Counted from the stretch's first letter, positions 1 through 7,413 are shown. The stretch is 32,707 nucleotides of DNA from Chthonomonadales bacterium (GCA_013360745.1 JABWBA010000034.1:1-32707); one strand, 5' to 3'. The notes: generated by a model not told the origin, from the letters alone. A program made the numbers and translations.

Positions 1-299
1 CCTGACGGGATGCGCCGCACTGTCGCTTCGGCCATCGCCCGATGCCGTCGTTCCGAAGGATTGGTCGCTTCCTTGACCGAGCTCACCGGGGCCAGTGGCG
101 GCGAGGGGACCACGCTGCCCCGACGAACCGAAACGCCGCCGATAGCCGAGAGTAGTCCGTGCAGGGCCTCAACATCGCGACGCACGGTCCGCTCATCAAC
201 ACCGAGCTCCTGGGCAATATCAGCCAGAGGCATCCCCTCTGCGGCCGACGCCAACTTATCCAAAAGCCACGCGCGTCGAGATGCTGCAGGATCTGTCAC
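1..299 (-). CDS. DeoR-family transcriptional repressor, N-terminal part (cut by window edge)
   Basis: About 99 residues are visible; the C-terminal sensor domain runs off the left edge. Residues 5-50 form a DeoR-type helix-turn-helix (LADIAQELGVDERTVRRDVE). The following segment, with SERRHRAMAEATVRRIPSG, matches the start of the DeoR sugar-phosphate sensor domain, where an E-K-R-x-I-A-x-A-A pattern precedes a D-G stretch. I chose the GTG at 299 because GGAGG lies 5 bases upstream; ATG codons at 314 and 311 are in frame but would put the Shine-Dalgarno inside the gene. Family members usually repress sugar or nucleoside catabolic genes and often themselves. The AT-rich upstream region with repeated TGACA cores fits autoregulation, and the glycan operon behind it is the obvious candidate target. 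Identification is good; ligand and targets are inference. Confidence 0.78.
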   Translation of the reverse strand, partial: MTDPAASRRAWLLDKLASAAEGMPLADIAQELGVDERTVRRDVEALHGLLSAIGGVSVRRGSVVPSPPLAPVSSVKEATNPSERRHRAMAEATVRRIPS

Positions 300-311
300 G
301 ATCGCCTCCAT

Positions 312-386
312 CATATGACATGTTACTGTCTATTATGACAGATTATCACATATTTATGACATAAGGATGCAAGTATCGTGACATAA
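312..386. promoter_or_regulatory. Phased array of four TGACA boxes (candidate DeoR operator)
   Basis: On the plus strand four TGACA cores start at 316, 336, 357 and 379, spaced 20, 21 and 22 bases, so they lie on roughly the same helix face. The first three share the longer form TATGACA; the fourth is CGTGACATA. The second also sits in a perfect inverted repeat, CTGTC-6-GACAG (326-341). The block is AT-rich against GC-rich neighbours. DeoR-type repressors commonly bind tandem direct repeats, so the adjacent DeoR-like gene is the likely binder; that link is inference. Confidence 0.6.
342..372 (-). promoter_or_regulatory. Candidate promoter of the DeoR-like gene
   Basis: On the minus strand a -35-like TTGCAT (367-372) and a -10-like GATAAT (342-347) are separated by 19 bases. 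The spacing is slightly long, but the -10 matches consensus at 5 of 6 positions. It lies inside the TGACA box array, so a protein bound there would block or reposition polymerase. Confidence 0.4.
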
Positions 387-426
387 CACTGAGGTGAACG
401 TACCGCATCCCTGCAGCATCGGAGGG

Positions 427-1026
427 TCAGACGGTATCGAGTGCGTGGGCTGGCGCAAGAAGCTTGCGCAGGGCGTGTCGGGCGCGCGATAGACGGGATT
501 TGATCGTACCTGCAGGGACGTCGAGGAGATTCGCAACGTCTTCCACTCTCATCCCCTGGAGATGGTGCAGGACGATCACGGTGCGATAATCCGATGGCAG
601 GGCGCCGATAGCGTTGTGGACCTCGTCATGGGCGAGCGTGCGCACCACGATATCAAAGGGATCGCCACTGGAATCGACGAGCTGAATCGCATCGTCGTCC
701 GATCTGGCAGATAGATCGGCAATACCGTAATAGAAGGGCGCCTTGCCCTTGCGGCGTAACGCGTCGACGCACAGGTTGACCGCGATCCGTCGGACCCAGG
801 CTGCCGAGGCGCCCTCAGCCCGGAGTCGGGGAAGCGCCCGGTAGATCCGTACAAACGTCTCCTGGGTCAGATCTGCCGCGTCGCCTTCATTACCGAGTAT
901 CCTGTAGATCAACCGGTAGATCCGGCGGTAATGAAGATCGAAGATCGCTTCGAACTGCTCGCGATGGTCCTGAGAGGCGGCGGCTTCTCCGCGGAACCAT
1001 CGGTTCGGTGAGAGTACGCTGACCAC
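427..1026 (-). CDS. ECF-type RNA polymerase sigma factor
   Basis: This 199-residue protein has the two-domain ECF layout. Sigma region 2 is at about residues 24-92 (DLTQETFVRIYRALPRL is the typical end of 2.2-2.4), then an acidic linker, then region 4 at about 138-190 with ALPSDYRTVIVLHH and the DNA-binding helix VPAGTIKSRLSRAR. The start is GTG at 1026, with AGGAAGG about 9 bases upstream. It would redirect RNA polymerase to a small regulon. There is no anti-sigma gene next to it: the next gene downstream is the DeoR-type repressor and the gene upstream is the GH38 mannosidase, 141 bases away on the same strand. It may belong to the tail of the glycan operon or have its own promoter in that gap. 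Family call is firm; regulon unknown. Confidence 0.93.
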   Translation of the reverse strand: MVSVLSPNRWFRGEAAASQDHREQFEAIFDLHYRRIYRLIYRILGNEGDAADLTQETFVRIYRALPRLRAEGASAAWVRRIAVNLCVDALRRKGKAPFYYGIADLSARSDDDAIQLVDSSGDPFDIVVRTLAHDEVHNAIGALPSDYRTVIVLHHLQGMRVEDVANLLDVPAGTIKSRLSRARHALRKLLAPAHALDTV

Positions 1027-1120
1027 TCGGATGCCCCTTCCTGATACGGCTCAACGAACCCTTCCGACGGGTTTCGCGCCAGCCGCATCGATTACAGGAT
1101 GAGACGCATCTCTGCACCGA

Positions 1121-1142
1121 TTTGTGACAGATATCCATGACG
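1121..1142. promoter_or_regulatory. Isolated TGACA-like box upstream of the sigma gene
   Basis: TGTGACAGATATCC begins at 1123 and closely resembles the second box of the array before the DeoR-like gene (TATGACAGATTATC, from 334). A second partial core, TGACG, starts at 1138. The position is about 100 bases upstream of the sigma start, so co-regulation is possible, but one or two sites in GC-rich DNA could be chance. Confidence 0.25.
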
Positions 1143-1167
1143 ATCCGGTTCGGATCAGAGCGATTGC

Positions 1168-3588
1168 TCAGTCTTCCAGCCGAATCTCCAGACAATCCGT
1201 CTCGATCACGGATGGTGCTGCGCCCGCGAGGATCCGGAAGGTGCGAATCTGGTTTGGTGCGAACTCAGCGCTCCACGATACTGCCGGGGCCCGCAACTCG
1301 AACGTGGCGGTACACGCCAGACCGGCTGTCTCGACGCACCGTACCACGAGGTCATTACCCTCCTCCGAGCGCTTGATCGCCGACATGACGACATGCCATG
1401 GGTCCGAAGCCGAGAACGATCCCGATACCGGCAGCATCCCCGCATGCGCATATTCGTTGACCCAGAGCATGGGGACGGCGTGCTCCAGGGCGCGAAGAGG
1501 CGCCCGCGCCTCGCGCCAGTCACCCATATGAGGAATCAGCCGGTAGCGGTACACGGACCAGCCCTGGTCCATGTAGCGGTATTGGAGATCCGATTCCAGC
1601 ACAGCGGGATCGTGATGGGCGTAGACCGGACTTCGAAGCAATGTCAGGCGGATCTCACCCCTCTGAGCGTCATAACCGTAGCTCGTTTCGCTGAGGATGG
1701 TGAGGCCTCGCCGGTCCTGTACATCCGGGGGCTGGCTGATATCGAGCCAGCCCGAGTACGGATGCTCTTCGCCGTCCTGAGCACGGATCATATGGCCGTA
1801 TGGGATCTCGCTCGTCAAGCTCCCGTATCGGAATGGCGTCGGGATCGACAGCTTGAGCGCCGATAACGGTTCGTTCCAACAGATCTCGATACTGCCCTCA
1901 ATCAACGGGAGGTCCCGATAGAGCCGAATCCGGTGCAGCGCCCGGCTGGCGCCATAGACCAGCTCGCTCCGAATGGCGGCGCGTACCGTTCCGTTCTCCT
2001 CGACGACCGGCGCTCCGGCCATGGTAAACCGTCCCCGTTCCGCGGTATAGGCCCGTATCCCGTGGCTCCACGTATCGCTCGGATCGTCGAGAACCACAAG
2101 ACTCATGCCCGCTTCACGAAGATAATCGATGCCGGAGTCACGATCGGTCAGACTCAACGGAAGTCCGGTATCACCAAGCGTCAGCCGCCACCATTCGTTG
2201 GATAGGTGGCGCTCGTCGACGTTCAACGGGCGCGCTGAGGGAGAGCCGATCGACTCATCGGAGTGACGAAGGACGCGATACCCGCAGGCGGGCAGCGAGC
2301 AGACGATACACGTGCGGGATTGCCGGCTCGTAGTCGTCGGTTGAATGCTCTGGGCAGCGATAGGCATACCATCGTCACCCACCAAAGCCGCTGGCCCCCG
2401 TTCGATTTCGATCGGCATACAGACGGGCCATGGAAGGGGGTTGAACAGAACCAGGGCGCTGCCTGTGCCCCGAGTATCGATGGCCGCCGTCATGGCCTGG
2501 AGCCCCGTATGGAGAGCGTTCGATGCGATATGGGCTGCAAACCCGTGGGCATCTCGCGCGTCAACATAGGCTTCGGGCAAACTGGTGCCCGCCAGGATAT
2601 CGTGGAACTGAGTGAACAGCAGGGCTTTCCACGCTCGAGTCAGGTCCTCATGCGGATATCGGTAGCCGACCAGCGAGGCCGCGATGGCGCCGATGCCCTC
2701 GGCGCACATCAACAACGCTTCTGCGCGTCGATTGTGGCGTTTGACTCCGGAGTGAGCGCTGTAGCATCCGCGGGCGTGGTGCTGAAGCTCATCCTGAACC
2801 ACAGGCAGATTGACCGAGCGTTCATCGCACTCGATCGCCGCGAAAAATCGATCGAGACTGCTGAACTCGATCGCCCGACCCTCCAACCGCAAGGCCTCGA
2901 TGGAGGCGAGGTTCTCTCGTGTCGGTCCGCCTCCATGATTGCCTACCCCATAGAACACGAGATAATCGCCGACATACCGCGGAGCCTCCCGTTCGCATTG
3001 ATCAACATGCTCGCGGAGGTCCGATCCCCAGGTCGCATAGGAACGGGCGATGCGCGCGGTCAGTACTTCGGAGCCGTCCGATCCCCGCCATCGGAACAGA
3101 TGCCCAGGCAACTCCTTCTCGTGCGTACCCGGACGCATGAAAACGTAGCGGGTCAACCGAAGGGACCTCAGGATCTGCGGCAGCGTACCCGGATGCCCGA
3201 ATGTATCGGGATTGTAGCCAACGGATGCCACTCGTCCGAAGGTCTCCTTGAGATAACGCTGTCCATAGAGACCCTGCCGTACCAGCGATTCACCGGAGGG
3301 AAGATTGGTGTCCGGTTCGACCCACCATCCCCCCACCAGTTCCCAGCGTCCCTCGTGAACGTACTGCCGAATCTCCTCGATCATTCCCGGTTCGACCGCC
3401 TCCAATAGCTCGTAGAACGCCGAGGAGCTGCAGGTAAAGACGAAATCCGGATGCTCTCGTAGAATATCGAGCGCGGAACGAAACGTTGCCCTGATCGTTT
3501 CAAGGCCCTCCGTCCAGCGCCAAAGCCAGACGGGATCGATATGCGCGTTGCCAATGGCGTGCAGCTTGATCGGTGTATCGGTGTTCAA
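1168..3588 (-). CDS. GH38 alpha-mannosidase
   Basis: This 806-residue retaining alpha-mannosidase of family GH38 probably removes terminal alpha-linked mannose from oligosaccharides. The N-terminal catalytic barrel opens with HAIGNAHIDPVWLWRW, giving zinc ligands H16 and D18. The nucleophile aspartate is D93 in VEPDTNLPSGES. NPDTFGHPGTLPQIL (126-140) and GVGNHGGGPT (214-223) are family motifs, and H329 in FTQFHDILAGTS completes the zinc site. The C-terminal half is beta-rich, as in the family. No signal peptide is visible, so it is probably cytoplasmic. Start is a TTG at 3588 with AGGAG 9 bases upstream; the HIGNAHID motif follows at once, so no later start is possible. It is the fourth gene of a minus-strand run after the PIG-L, dehydrogenase and URO-D-like genes. 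Exact linkage specificity cannot be read from sequence. Confidence 0.93.
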   Translation of the reverse strand: MNTDTPIKLHAIGNAHIDPVWLWRWTEGLETIRATFRSALDILREHPDFVFTCSSSAFYELLEAVEPGMIEEIRQYVHEGRWELVGGWWVEPDTNLPSGESLVRQGLYGQRYLKETFGRVASVGYNPDTFGHPGTLPQILRSLRLTRYVFMRPGTHEKELPGHLFRWRGSDGSEVLTARIARSYATWGSDLREHVDQCEREAPRYVGDYLVFYGVGNHGGGPTRENLASIEALRLEGRAIEFSSLDRFFAAIECDERSVNLPVVQDELQHHARGCYSAHSGVKRHNRRAEALLMCAEGIGAIAASLVGYRYPHEDLTRAWKALLFTQFHDILAGTSLPEAYVDARDAHGFAAHIASNALHTGLQAMTAAIDTRGTGSALVLFNPLPWPVCMPIEIERGPAALVGDDGMPIAAQSIQPTTTSRQSRTCIVCSLPACGYRVLRHSDESIGSPSARPLNVDERHLSNEWWRLTLGDTGLPLSLTDRDSGIDYLREAGMSLVVLDDPSDTWSHGIRAYTAERGRFTMAGAPVVEENGTVRAAIRSELVYGASRALHRIRLYRDLPLIEGSIEICWNEPLSALKLSIPTPFRYGSLTSEIPYGHMIRAQDGEEHPYSGWLDISQPPDVQDRRGLTILSETSYGYDAQRGEIRLTLLRSPVYAHHDPAVLESDLQYRYMDQGWSVYRYRLIPHMGDWREARAPLRALEHAVPMLWVNEYAHAGMLPVSGSFSASDPWHVVMSAIKRSEEGNDLVVRCVETAGLACTATFELRAPAVSWSAEFAPNQIRTFRILAGAAPSVIETDCLEIRLED

Positions 3589-3674
3589 CGTTTCTGGCTC
3601 CTATCTGAATTCCTGGGATGATGATCGAATGGTCGCTGAAGGCGGTCCATGCGCCGAAGCACCAATGGACTCCC

Positions 3675-4721
3675 CTACTCCAGAAAGGCATGGACCTTCG
3701 ATGTAACGACCTCTTCGTAGCCGGGCGCCCGAAGCACATCACATTCGGTGCCAACGATCACCGGCCGTCCGATATCGCGCATCCGCGTCTCGATCTCGCG
3801 CGCCGCGAAGAGGACCCCATCGATCGTGAGATCATCCGTGTGGAATGCGTCGGACGGCAGGTTGCCGTAGAGCACGATGTCAGAGGGCAGCAGAAGGGCA
3901 TCGTCCCAGAGTACCTGCGAACTGCCGAGACTCAAGATCGCCGGATGCAGGCGCCCGAGGGCGCTGACCATGGGCGGGGTAAGCGCTCCACAGCAATGGA
4001 GCATGATATCGGCGCCTCGGGCTTCGATGATATCGCTCACCGGCTTCAGCGACCCGACCACCAATCGGTCGAGGATATCCGAGCCCCTTCGGAGTTGTCT
4101 CGGCGAGAAATAGACGGTGCTGAACGAGGGCTCCGCTATGATGCAGAGCCGGGCGCCAGCTTCGATCTGCCGATCTGCAGCGATGCAGGCCATCCGTACC
4201 GCGGCCTCGAGCGCCGTTAGCATGGTATGGACCTCAGGGTCATCCTCCGCAGCAGCGCCGGCGGCCATACTGTAGATGGCTGTGACGGGATCCGCGATCA
4301 ATCGGGTCATCAACGTGAACGGTCCCGTAATGACGGCACACGGGAGCAGACCGTCGGCCGATGCCACGACTCGGAGCGCCCGCAGGTTCGCCCGCGTGCG
4401 CGGGTTGATACCGCTAAGCATCGTCGCCTCGATGCCGGCTTGATCGTCCGCTGTTAACGGCGCACGCAGACGGAACGCGACCCGTTCATCCGCCGGCGCT
4501 CCAAGACCGGTGAGGAACTCCTCTCTCTCGACGGTCAGATCAAGCAACGGGAGGGCTATGGGCGTCCGGTAATGCCGGGCAGCTTCCACGATGACGGCGC
4601 CCAGGCGTTCGCCGTCCTGAAGTATCGCATCGAAATCCAGATACTGCCGAAGGATGAGGTCCAGCCCGAGAGGGACGCGATGACCTTGCGCGGCAAGATC
4701 AAGATAGAAATCCCTGCTCAT
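3675..4721 (-). CDS. URO-D superfamily protein with methyltransferase-type zinc motif
   Basis: This 348-residue protein has the uroporphyrinogen decarboxylase fold, but the N-terminal arginine motif of true HemE is absent. Instead it shows H242-C243-C244 in IMLHCCGAL and C327 in VIVGTECDVLRAPGYEEV. This matches the H-x-C...C zinc-thiolate triad of corrinoid-dependent methyltransferases (MtaA, MtbA, CmuA), where the last cysteine lies about 77 residues after the H-x-C; here the gap is 83. I therefore favour a methyl-transfer or demethylation role, perhaps on a methylated sugar or acid, over haem synthesis. No corrinoid protein is encoded in the window, which is a weakness of this reading. It lies 30 bases after the dehydrogenase gene and 86 before the GH38 gene, in the same operon. 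Superfamily is secure; function is inference. Confidence 0.8.
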   Translation of the reverse strand: MSRDFYLDLAAQGHRVPLGLDLILRQYLDFDAILQDGERLGAVIVEAARHYRTPIALPLLDLTVEREEFLTGLGAPADERVAFRLRAPLTADDQAGIEATMLSGINPRTRANLRALRVVASADGLLPCAVITGPFTLMTRLIADPVTAIYSMAAGAAAEDDPEVHTMLTALEAAVRMACIAADRQIEAGARLCIIAEPSFSTVYFSPRQLRRGSDILDRLVVGSLKPVSDIIEARGADIMLHCCGALTPPMVSALGRLHPAILSLGSSQVLWDDALLLPSDIVLYGNLPSDAFHTDDLTIDGVLFAAREIETRMRDIGRPVIVGTECDVLRAPGYEEVVTSKVHAFLE

Positions 4722-4734
4722 CCCTGCGCCAGGG
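4722..4734 (-). promoter_or_regulatory. Small hairpin abutting the URO-D-like start codon
   Basis: Reading the minus strand, CCCTG-GCG-CAGGG forms a perfect 5-bp stem with a 3-base loop that ends directly at the ATG. The only Shine-Dalgarno-like bases (AGGG) are in its second arm, at the wrong spacing. Initiation may rely on coupling to the dehydrogenase gene, which stops 30 bases upstream. The structure is short and may be chance. Confidence 0.3.
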
Positions 4735-4751
4735 CTAACGGCAGAACCCGG

Positions 4752-5726
4752 TCAATAACCCCGACGCGGATCCACGAGATTCAGAAGCTGGACGCCCTGT
4801 AGGAAGCGATGGAGGTTCTGTGTGAAGAGGTCGGTGATCCGTTCTGCATTGTACGGGCTGGCGCCTCCGACATGCTGCGTCAGCAGTACGTTGGGCAACG
4901 TCCATAGAGGGTGGTCCTGGGGTATCGGCTCCGGATCTGTCACATCGAGTCCAGCTCCTGCTAATCGGCCGTTTGTAAGGGCCGCTGCGAGAGCCATGTG
5001 ATCGACGGTGAGCCCTCGACCTACGTTATAGAAATAGGCGCCGACACGCATCCTGTTGATTCTATCGGCGGACATGATCCCCTGCGTGTCTTCGGTAAGC
5101 GGCAGGCACAGCGCCACATGATGGGCCTGTGGAAGCGCTTGATCGAGCTGATCGACGGTGACGAACCCCTGGAGGGCTTTCAGGTCGGGCTTCGGTTCCC
5201 GGTCGCAGCCCAGTACGCGCATACCCAGCCCTCGGGCTTTTCGCGCGAGCGTCGCTCCGAGGTCTCCCAGGCCGATAACGAGCAACGTCTGTCCATCCAG
5301 TTCGAAGCGAGATCGGGCGACGGTGCGACCGATCCAGTCGCGCCGATCTGCGGCGCGGACCAGAGCCGGTAGACCGGATGCGAAGGCGAACATCATCGCC
5401 AGAGCGGTTTCGGCGACCGGAATCCCGTGCGCCCCCTTACCGTTCGTGAGCTGGATACCCCTGCGTTCGATCATATCCAGTGGAAGGTGATCAACGCCAG
5501 CCGACCGGATTTGGATCCACTTCAGATCGGGATAACGCTCCAGGTCCTCCGCCGATAACCGATCGCAGAGGAGGATATGCGGCGAGAAGTCGTCCTCGAC
5601 AGCAGACTCGCGATCGATCCGGGCACGGAACTCGATATCGGGATAGGTTCCCAGTATCGTATCAAGATGATCTTCATCCAGAGCGGTTGTGATCAGGATC
5701 CGCGGTGCACCCTCGAGATCAACCAC
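4752..5726 (-). CDS. D-isomer-specific 2-hydroxyacid dehydrogenase
   Basis: This 324-residue NAD(P)-dependent oxidoreductase interconverts a 2-hydroxyacid and a 2-ketoacid. The cofactor domain, at about residues 102-285, has GLGDLG (152-157) followed by the acidic D175 in GCDRE, which suggests NAD preference. The catalytic triad is visible: R237 in NVGRGLTVD, E266 in DVTDPEPIP and H285 in LTQHVGGAS. The start is GTG at 5726, giving an 8-base overlap with the end of the PIG-L gene (translational coupling); no strong Shine-Dalgarno is seen. The downstream URO-D-like gene is 30 bases away. In this setting it could act on a sugar acid or a 2-ketoacid from glycan breakdown. The substrate cannot be named: the family covers glyoxylate/hydroxypyruvate reductases, phosphoglycerate dehydrogenase relatives and others. 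Confidence 0.9.
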   Translation of the reverse strand: MVDLEGAPRILITTALDEDHLDTILGTYPDIEFRARIDRESAVEDDFSPHILLCDRLSAEDLERYPDLKWIQIRSAGVDHLPLDMIERRGIQLTNGKGAHGIPVAETALAMMFAFASGLPALVRAADRRDWIGRTVARSRFELDGQTLLVIGLGDLGATLARKARGLGMRVLGCDREPKPDLKALQGFVTVDQLDQALPQAHHVALCLPLTEDTQGIMSADRINRMRVGAYFYNVGRGLTVDHMALAAALTNGRLAGAGLDVTDPEPIPQDHPLWTLPNVLLTQHVGGASPYNAERITDLFTQNLHRFLQGVQLLNLVDPRRGY

Positions 5727-7158
5727 CGAACCACACCGCCACCGGACCGGTCCGGTCCACCATCACTCCAGCCATACGTGTTTCAGCCTCCACCACTACG
5801 AACCCCGCGGCGCGCAGGCTCTGCGAAGGTATTGTTATGTGCATCTGATCGCCGACCTGACGTACATCCAACGCACGATCGGCCTCGACGCGATCTCCCG
5901 TAATCGTTGCTGCGAGGCTATCGCCCTCCGCCGCGCCCCCTGATCGATCCAACCAGCGTATATTCAGGAGGAGCTCGGTAAAACGTCCCGCCGGACGCTC
6001 CGTCTGTACCGCCACCAGAGTTCCTCCCTGGAGCTGTTCTACGCGTACCGACTTGATATCCGCTTGAGGTCGGAAGCGCCGTACGAGGTTGTCACGGACG
6101 GGTTGCTGGACGACCGCTCCCGTCGACACACTTGCAGGCGGATAGGGATACGGAGTGCCGAACACCTCGTTGCGCCGCGCGAAGGAAAGCAGGAAGCGCG
6201 ACATGATTGCCATCTGGCTCCTGAAGGCTCGGATCGCCGCAGCCTTCGTCTCGGTCGCATCCTTGCTTATCGATAAACCCCGCCATCCAGTGTGCAGGCC
6301 GATGAGTTCGGACGGAGGCGCCATACGATCTGCAAGGTGGGGTCCTTGCGGCTGAGGCCAGCTTCCGCGATGAACGATGTAGTGACGCAGCCGGCAACCG
6401 TTTGGCGGCAGACCACCGCGTATGCTCAGAGACGCCAACGCCATCTCGACAAAAGCGCCTGTAGCCGAATGGTCTCGGTGATCATCCGAAGGATGGGGAC
6501 ACAGGATATCGGTCGGCGCATAGGATCGGATCTCGTCCTCGAGGAGGCGAAGGAGCGCGGCGCCGCAATAGGGGGCTCCCGTGGCTCCCTCATAGGCCAC
6601 TGGCACTGCATCGAGAGCCGTTGTCGGTGATCGATACCGACGGGCCTCAGACCAGTTGGTATGAAAGAGCGCCTCCAGGCCGCCATCGGGGAATCCGAGC
6701 ATGCGGAAAGACTTCGGTGGAAGGCCAAGCGTGCTCAGCGCGGTTTCGGCTTCGCGCCTTCGCATAACACCGAGCCGGATATAGTCCATTGGATCGACAC
6801 GAAGACGGCGCGTCTCGCGCTCGGCCGCGAATCGAAAGGCGTCGCCATTCGTCATGTAGAGGACGCGCACTCCGGCGCCAACGCGCGAAGCATAATGCAT
6901 CAATCCGCCGCATCCGAGCACTTCATCATCGGGATGCGGAGCCACGATAAGGTACCGCTGGGCAGGCGTCGGTGGATTGAGATCATCCGCGAACGCCCGA
7001 ACTGCTTCACGGTCATGTTCACGGCTATTCCATACATAGGCCGCCCCCGCAGCACTGATCCAGAGGAGAGGAGCAGCGACGATCAGAGCGAGCGCTCGCG
7101 CCCAGGCGCTCAGGTAGAGCTTCGATAAGATCAGGCGGTAGGTTCGCACGATGGCCAT
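5719..7158 (-). CDS. PIG-L (LmbE-like) family deacetylase, membrane-anchored
   Basis: This 479-residue predicted zinc-dependent de-N-acetylase belongs to the family of GlcNAc-PI deacetylase, MshB and BshB. A hydrophobic segment at about residues 20-43 anchors the N-terminus in the membrane or acts as an uncleaved signal. The catalytic domain starts with YLIVAPHPDDEVLGCGG (69-85; zinc ligand H75 and catalytic or ligand D77/D78). It carries the second motif CPHPSDDHRDH (220-230; H227 and H230). A C-terminal beta-rich part of about 140 residues (340-479) is longer than in minimal family members of 230-300 residues, and I cannot assign it. Start is ATG at 7158; no clear Shine-Dalgarno. The tRNA-Ser gene ends 36 bases upstream on the same strand with no terminator between, so the tRNA promoter may also feed this operon. 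The stop overlaps the dehydrogenase start by 8 bases. Confidence 0.88.
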   Translation of the reverse strand: MAIVRTYRLILSKLYLSAWARALALIVAAPLLWISAAGAAYVWNSREHDREAVRAFADDLNPPTPAQRYLIVAPHPDDEVLGCGGLMHYASRVGAGVRVLYMTNGDAFRFAAERETRRLRVDPMDYIRLGVMRRREAETALSTLGLPPKSFRMLGFPDGGLEALFHTNWSEARRYRSPTTALDAVPVAYEGATGAPYCGAALLRLLEDEIRSYAPTDILCPHPSDDHRDHSATGAFVEMALASLSIRGGLPPNGCRLRHYIVHRGSWPQPQGPHLADRMAPPSELIGLHTGWRGLSISKDATETKAAAIRAFRSQMAIMSRFLLSFARRNEVFGTPYPYPPASVSTGAVVQQPVRDNLVRRFRPQADIKSVRVEQLQGGTLVAVQTERPAGRFTELLLNIRWLDRSGGAAEGDSLAATITGDRVEADRALDVRQVGDQMHITIPSQSLRAAGFVVVEAETRMAGVMVDRTGPVAVWFGG

Positions 7159-7194
7159 AGATTATGAAACGACCAGACCCGGAGGATAATGGAA

Positions 7195-7283
7195 CGGAGC
7201 GAGTGGGATTCGAACCCACGAACAGGTATTACCCGTTACACGATTTCCAGTCGTGCTCCTTAGGCCAACTCGGACATCGCTCC
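7195..7283 (-). tRNA. tRNA-Ser (anticodon GGA)
   Basis: The minus strand folds as a class II tRNA of 89 bases. Acceptor arms are GGAGCGA and TCGCTCC with discriminator G. The anticodon stem is CACGA/TCGTG with loop CTGGAAA, giving anticodon GGA (complement of 7246-7248). A long variable arm forms a 6-bp stem with loop AAT, and the T arm is GTGGG-TTCGAAT-CCCAC. The 3' CCA is not encoded (TTC follows). The long variable arm and GGA anticodon identify serine, reading UCC and UCU. Confidence 0.97.
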
Positions 7284-7299
7284 GCATTTACTGCCGCGT

Positions 7300-7329
7300 A
7301 CTATAGCCGAGGCCTCGGCGGGATGTCAA
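7300..7329 (-). promoter_or_regulatory. Promoter of tRNA-Ser
   Basis: On the minus strand TTGACA (7324-7329) and TATAGT (7300-7305) are separated by 18 bases: a perfect -35 box and a -10 box matching 5 of 6 positions. Transcription would begin near 7293, about 10 bases before the mature tRNA 5' end. The spacer contains the palindrome CCGAGGCCTCGG. Confidence 0.85.
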
Positions 7330-7413
7330 CGCGGAATGCGCCTCTACGCACACTTGACGAGTGCGATCCTTGCGGGATCGCGCAGATCGACCCCGTATAT
7401 TCAGAGGGCTCGC

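Noticed and set aside
1142-1156. GATCCG-GTT-CGGATC hairpin as an intrinsic terminator for the GH38 gene
   Set aside because: Only a 6-bp stem and no T-run after it on the minus strand; may be chance given the frequency of GATC words.
2263-3408. Long plus-strand open frame (381 codons) opposite the GH38 gene
   Set aside because: It is antisense to a strongly identified GH38 sequence, has no recognisable domain and no ribosome-binding site; a GC-rich shadow frame.
3675-4721. Uroporphyrinogen decarboxylase (HemE) of haem synthesis
   Set aside because: The HemE N-terminal arginine motif is missing, an H-x-C...C zinc triad is present, and the neighbours are glycan genes, not haem genes.
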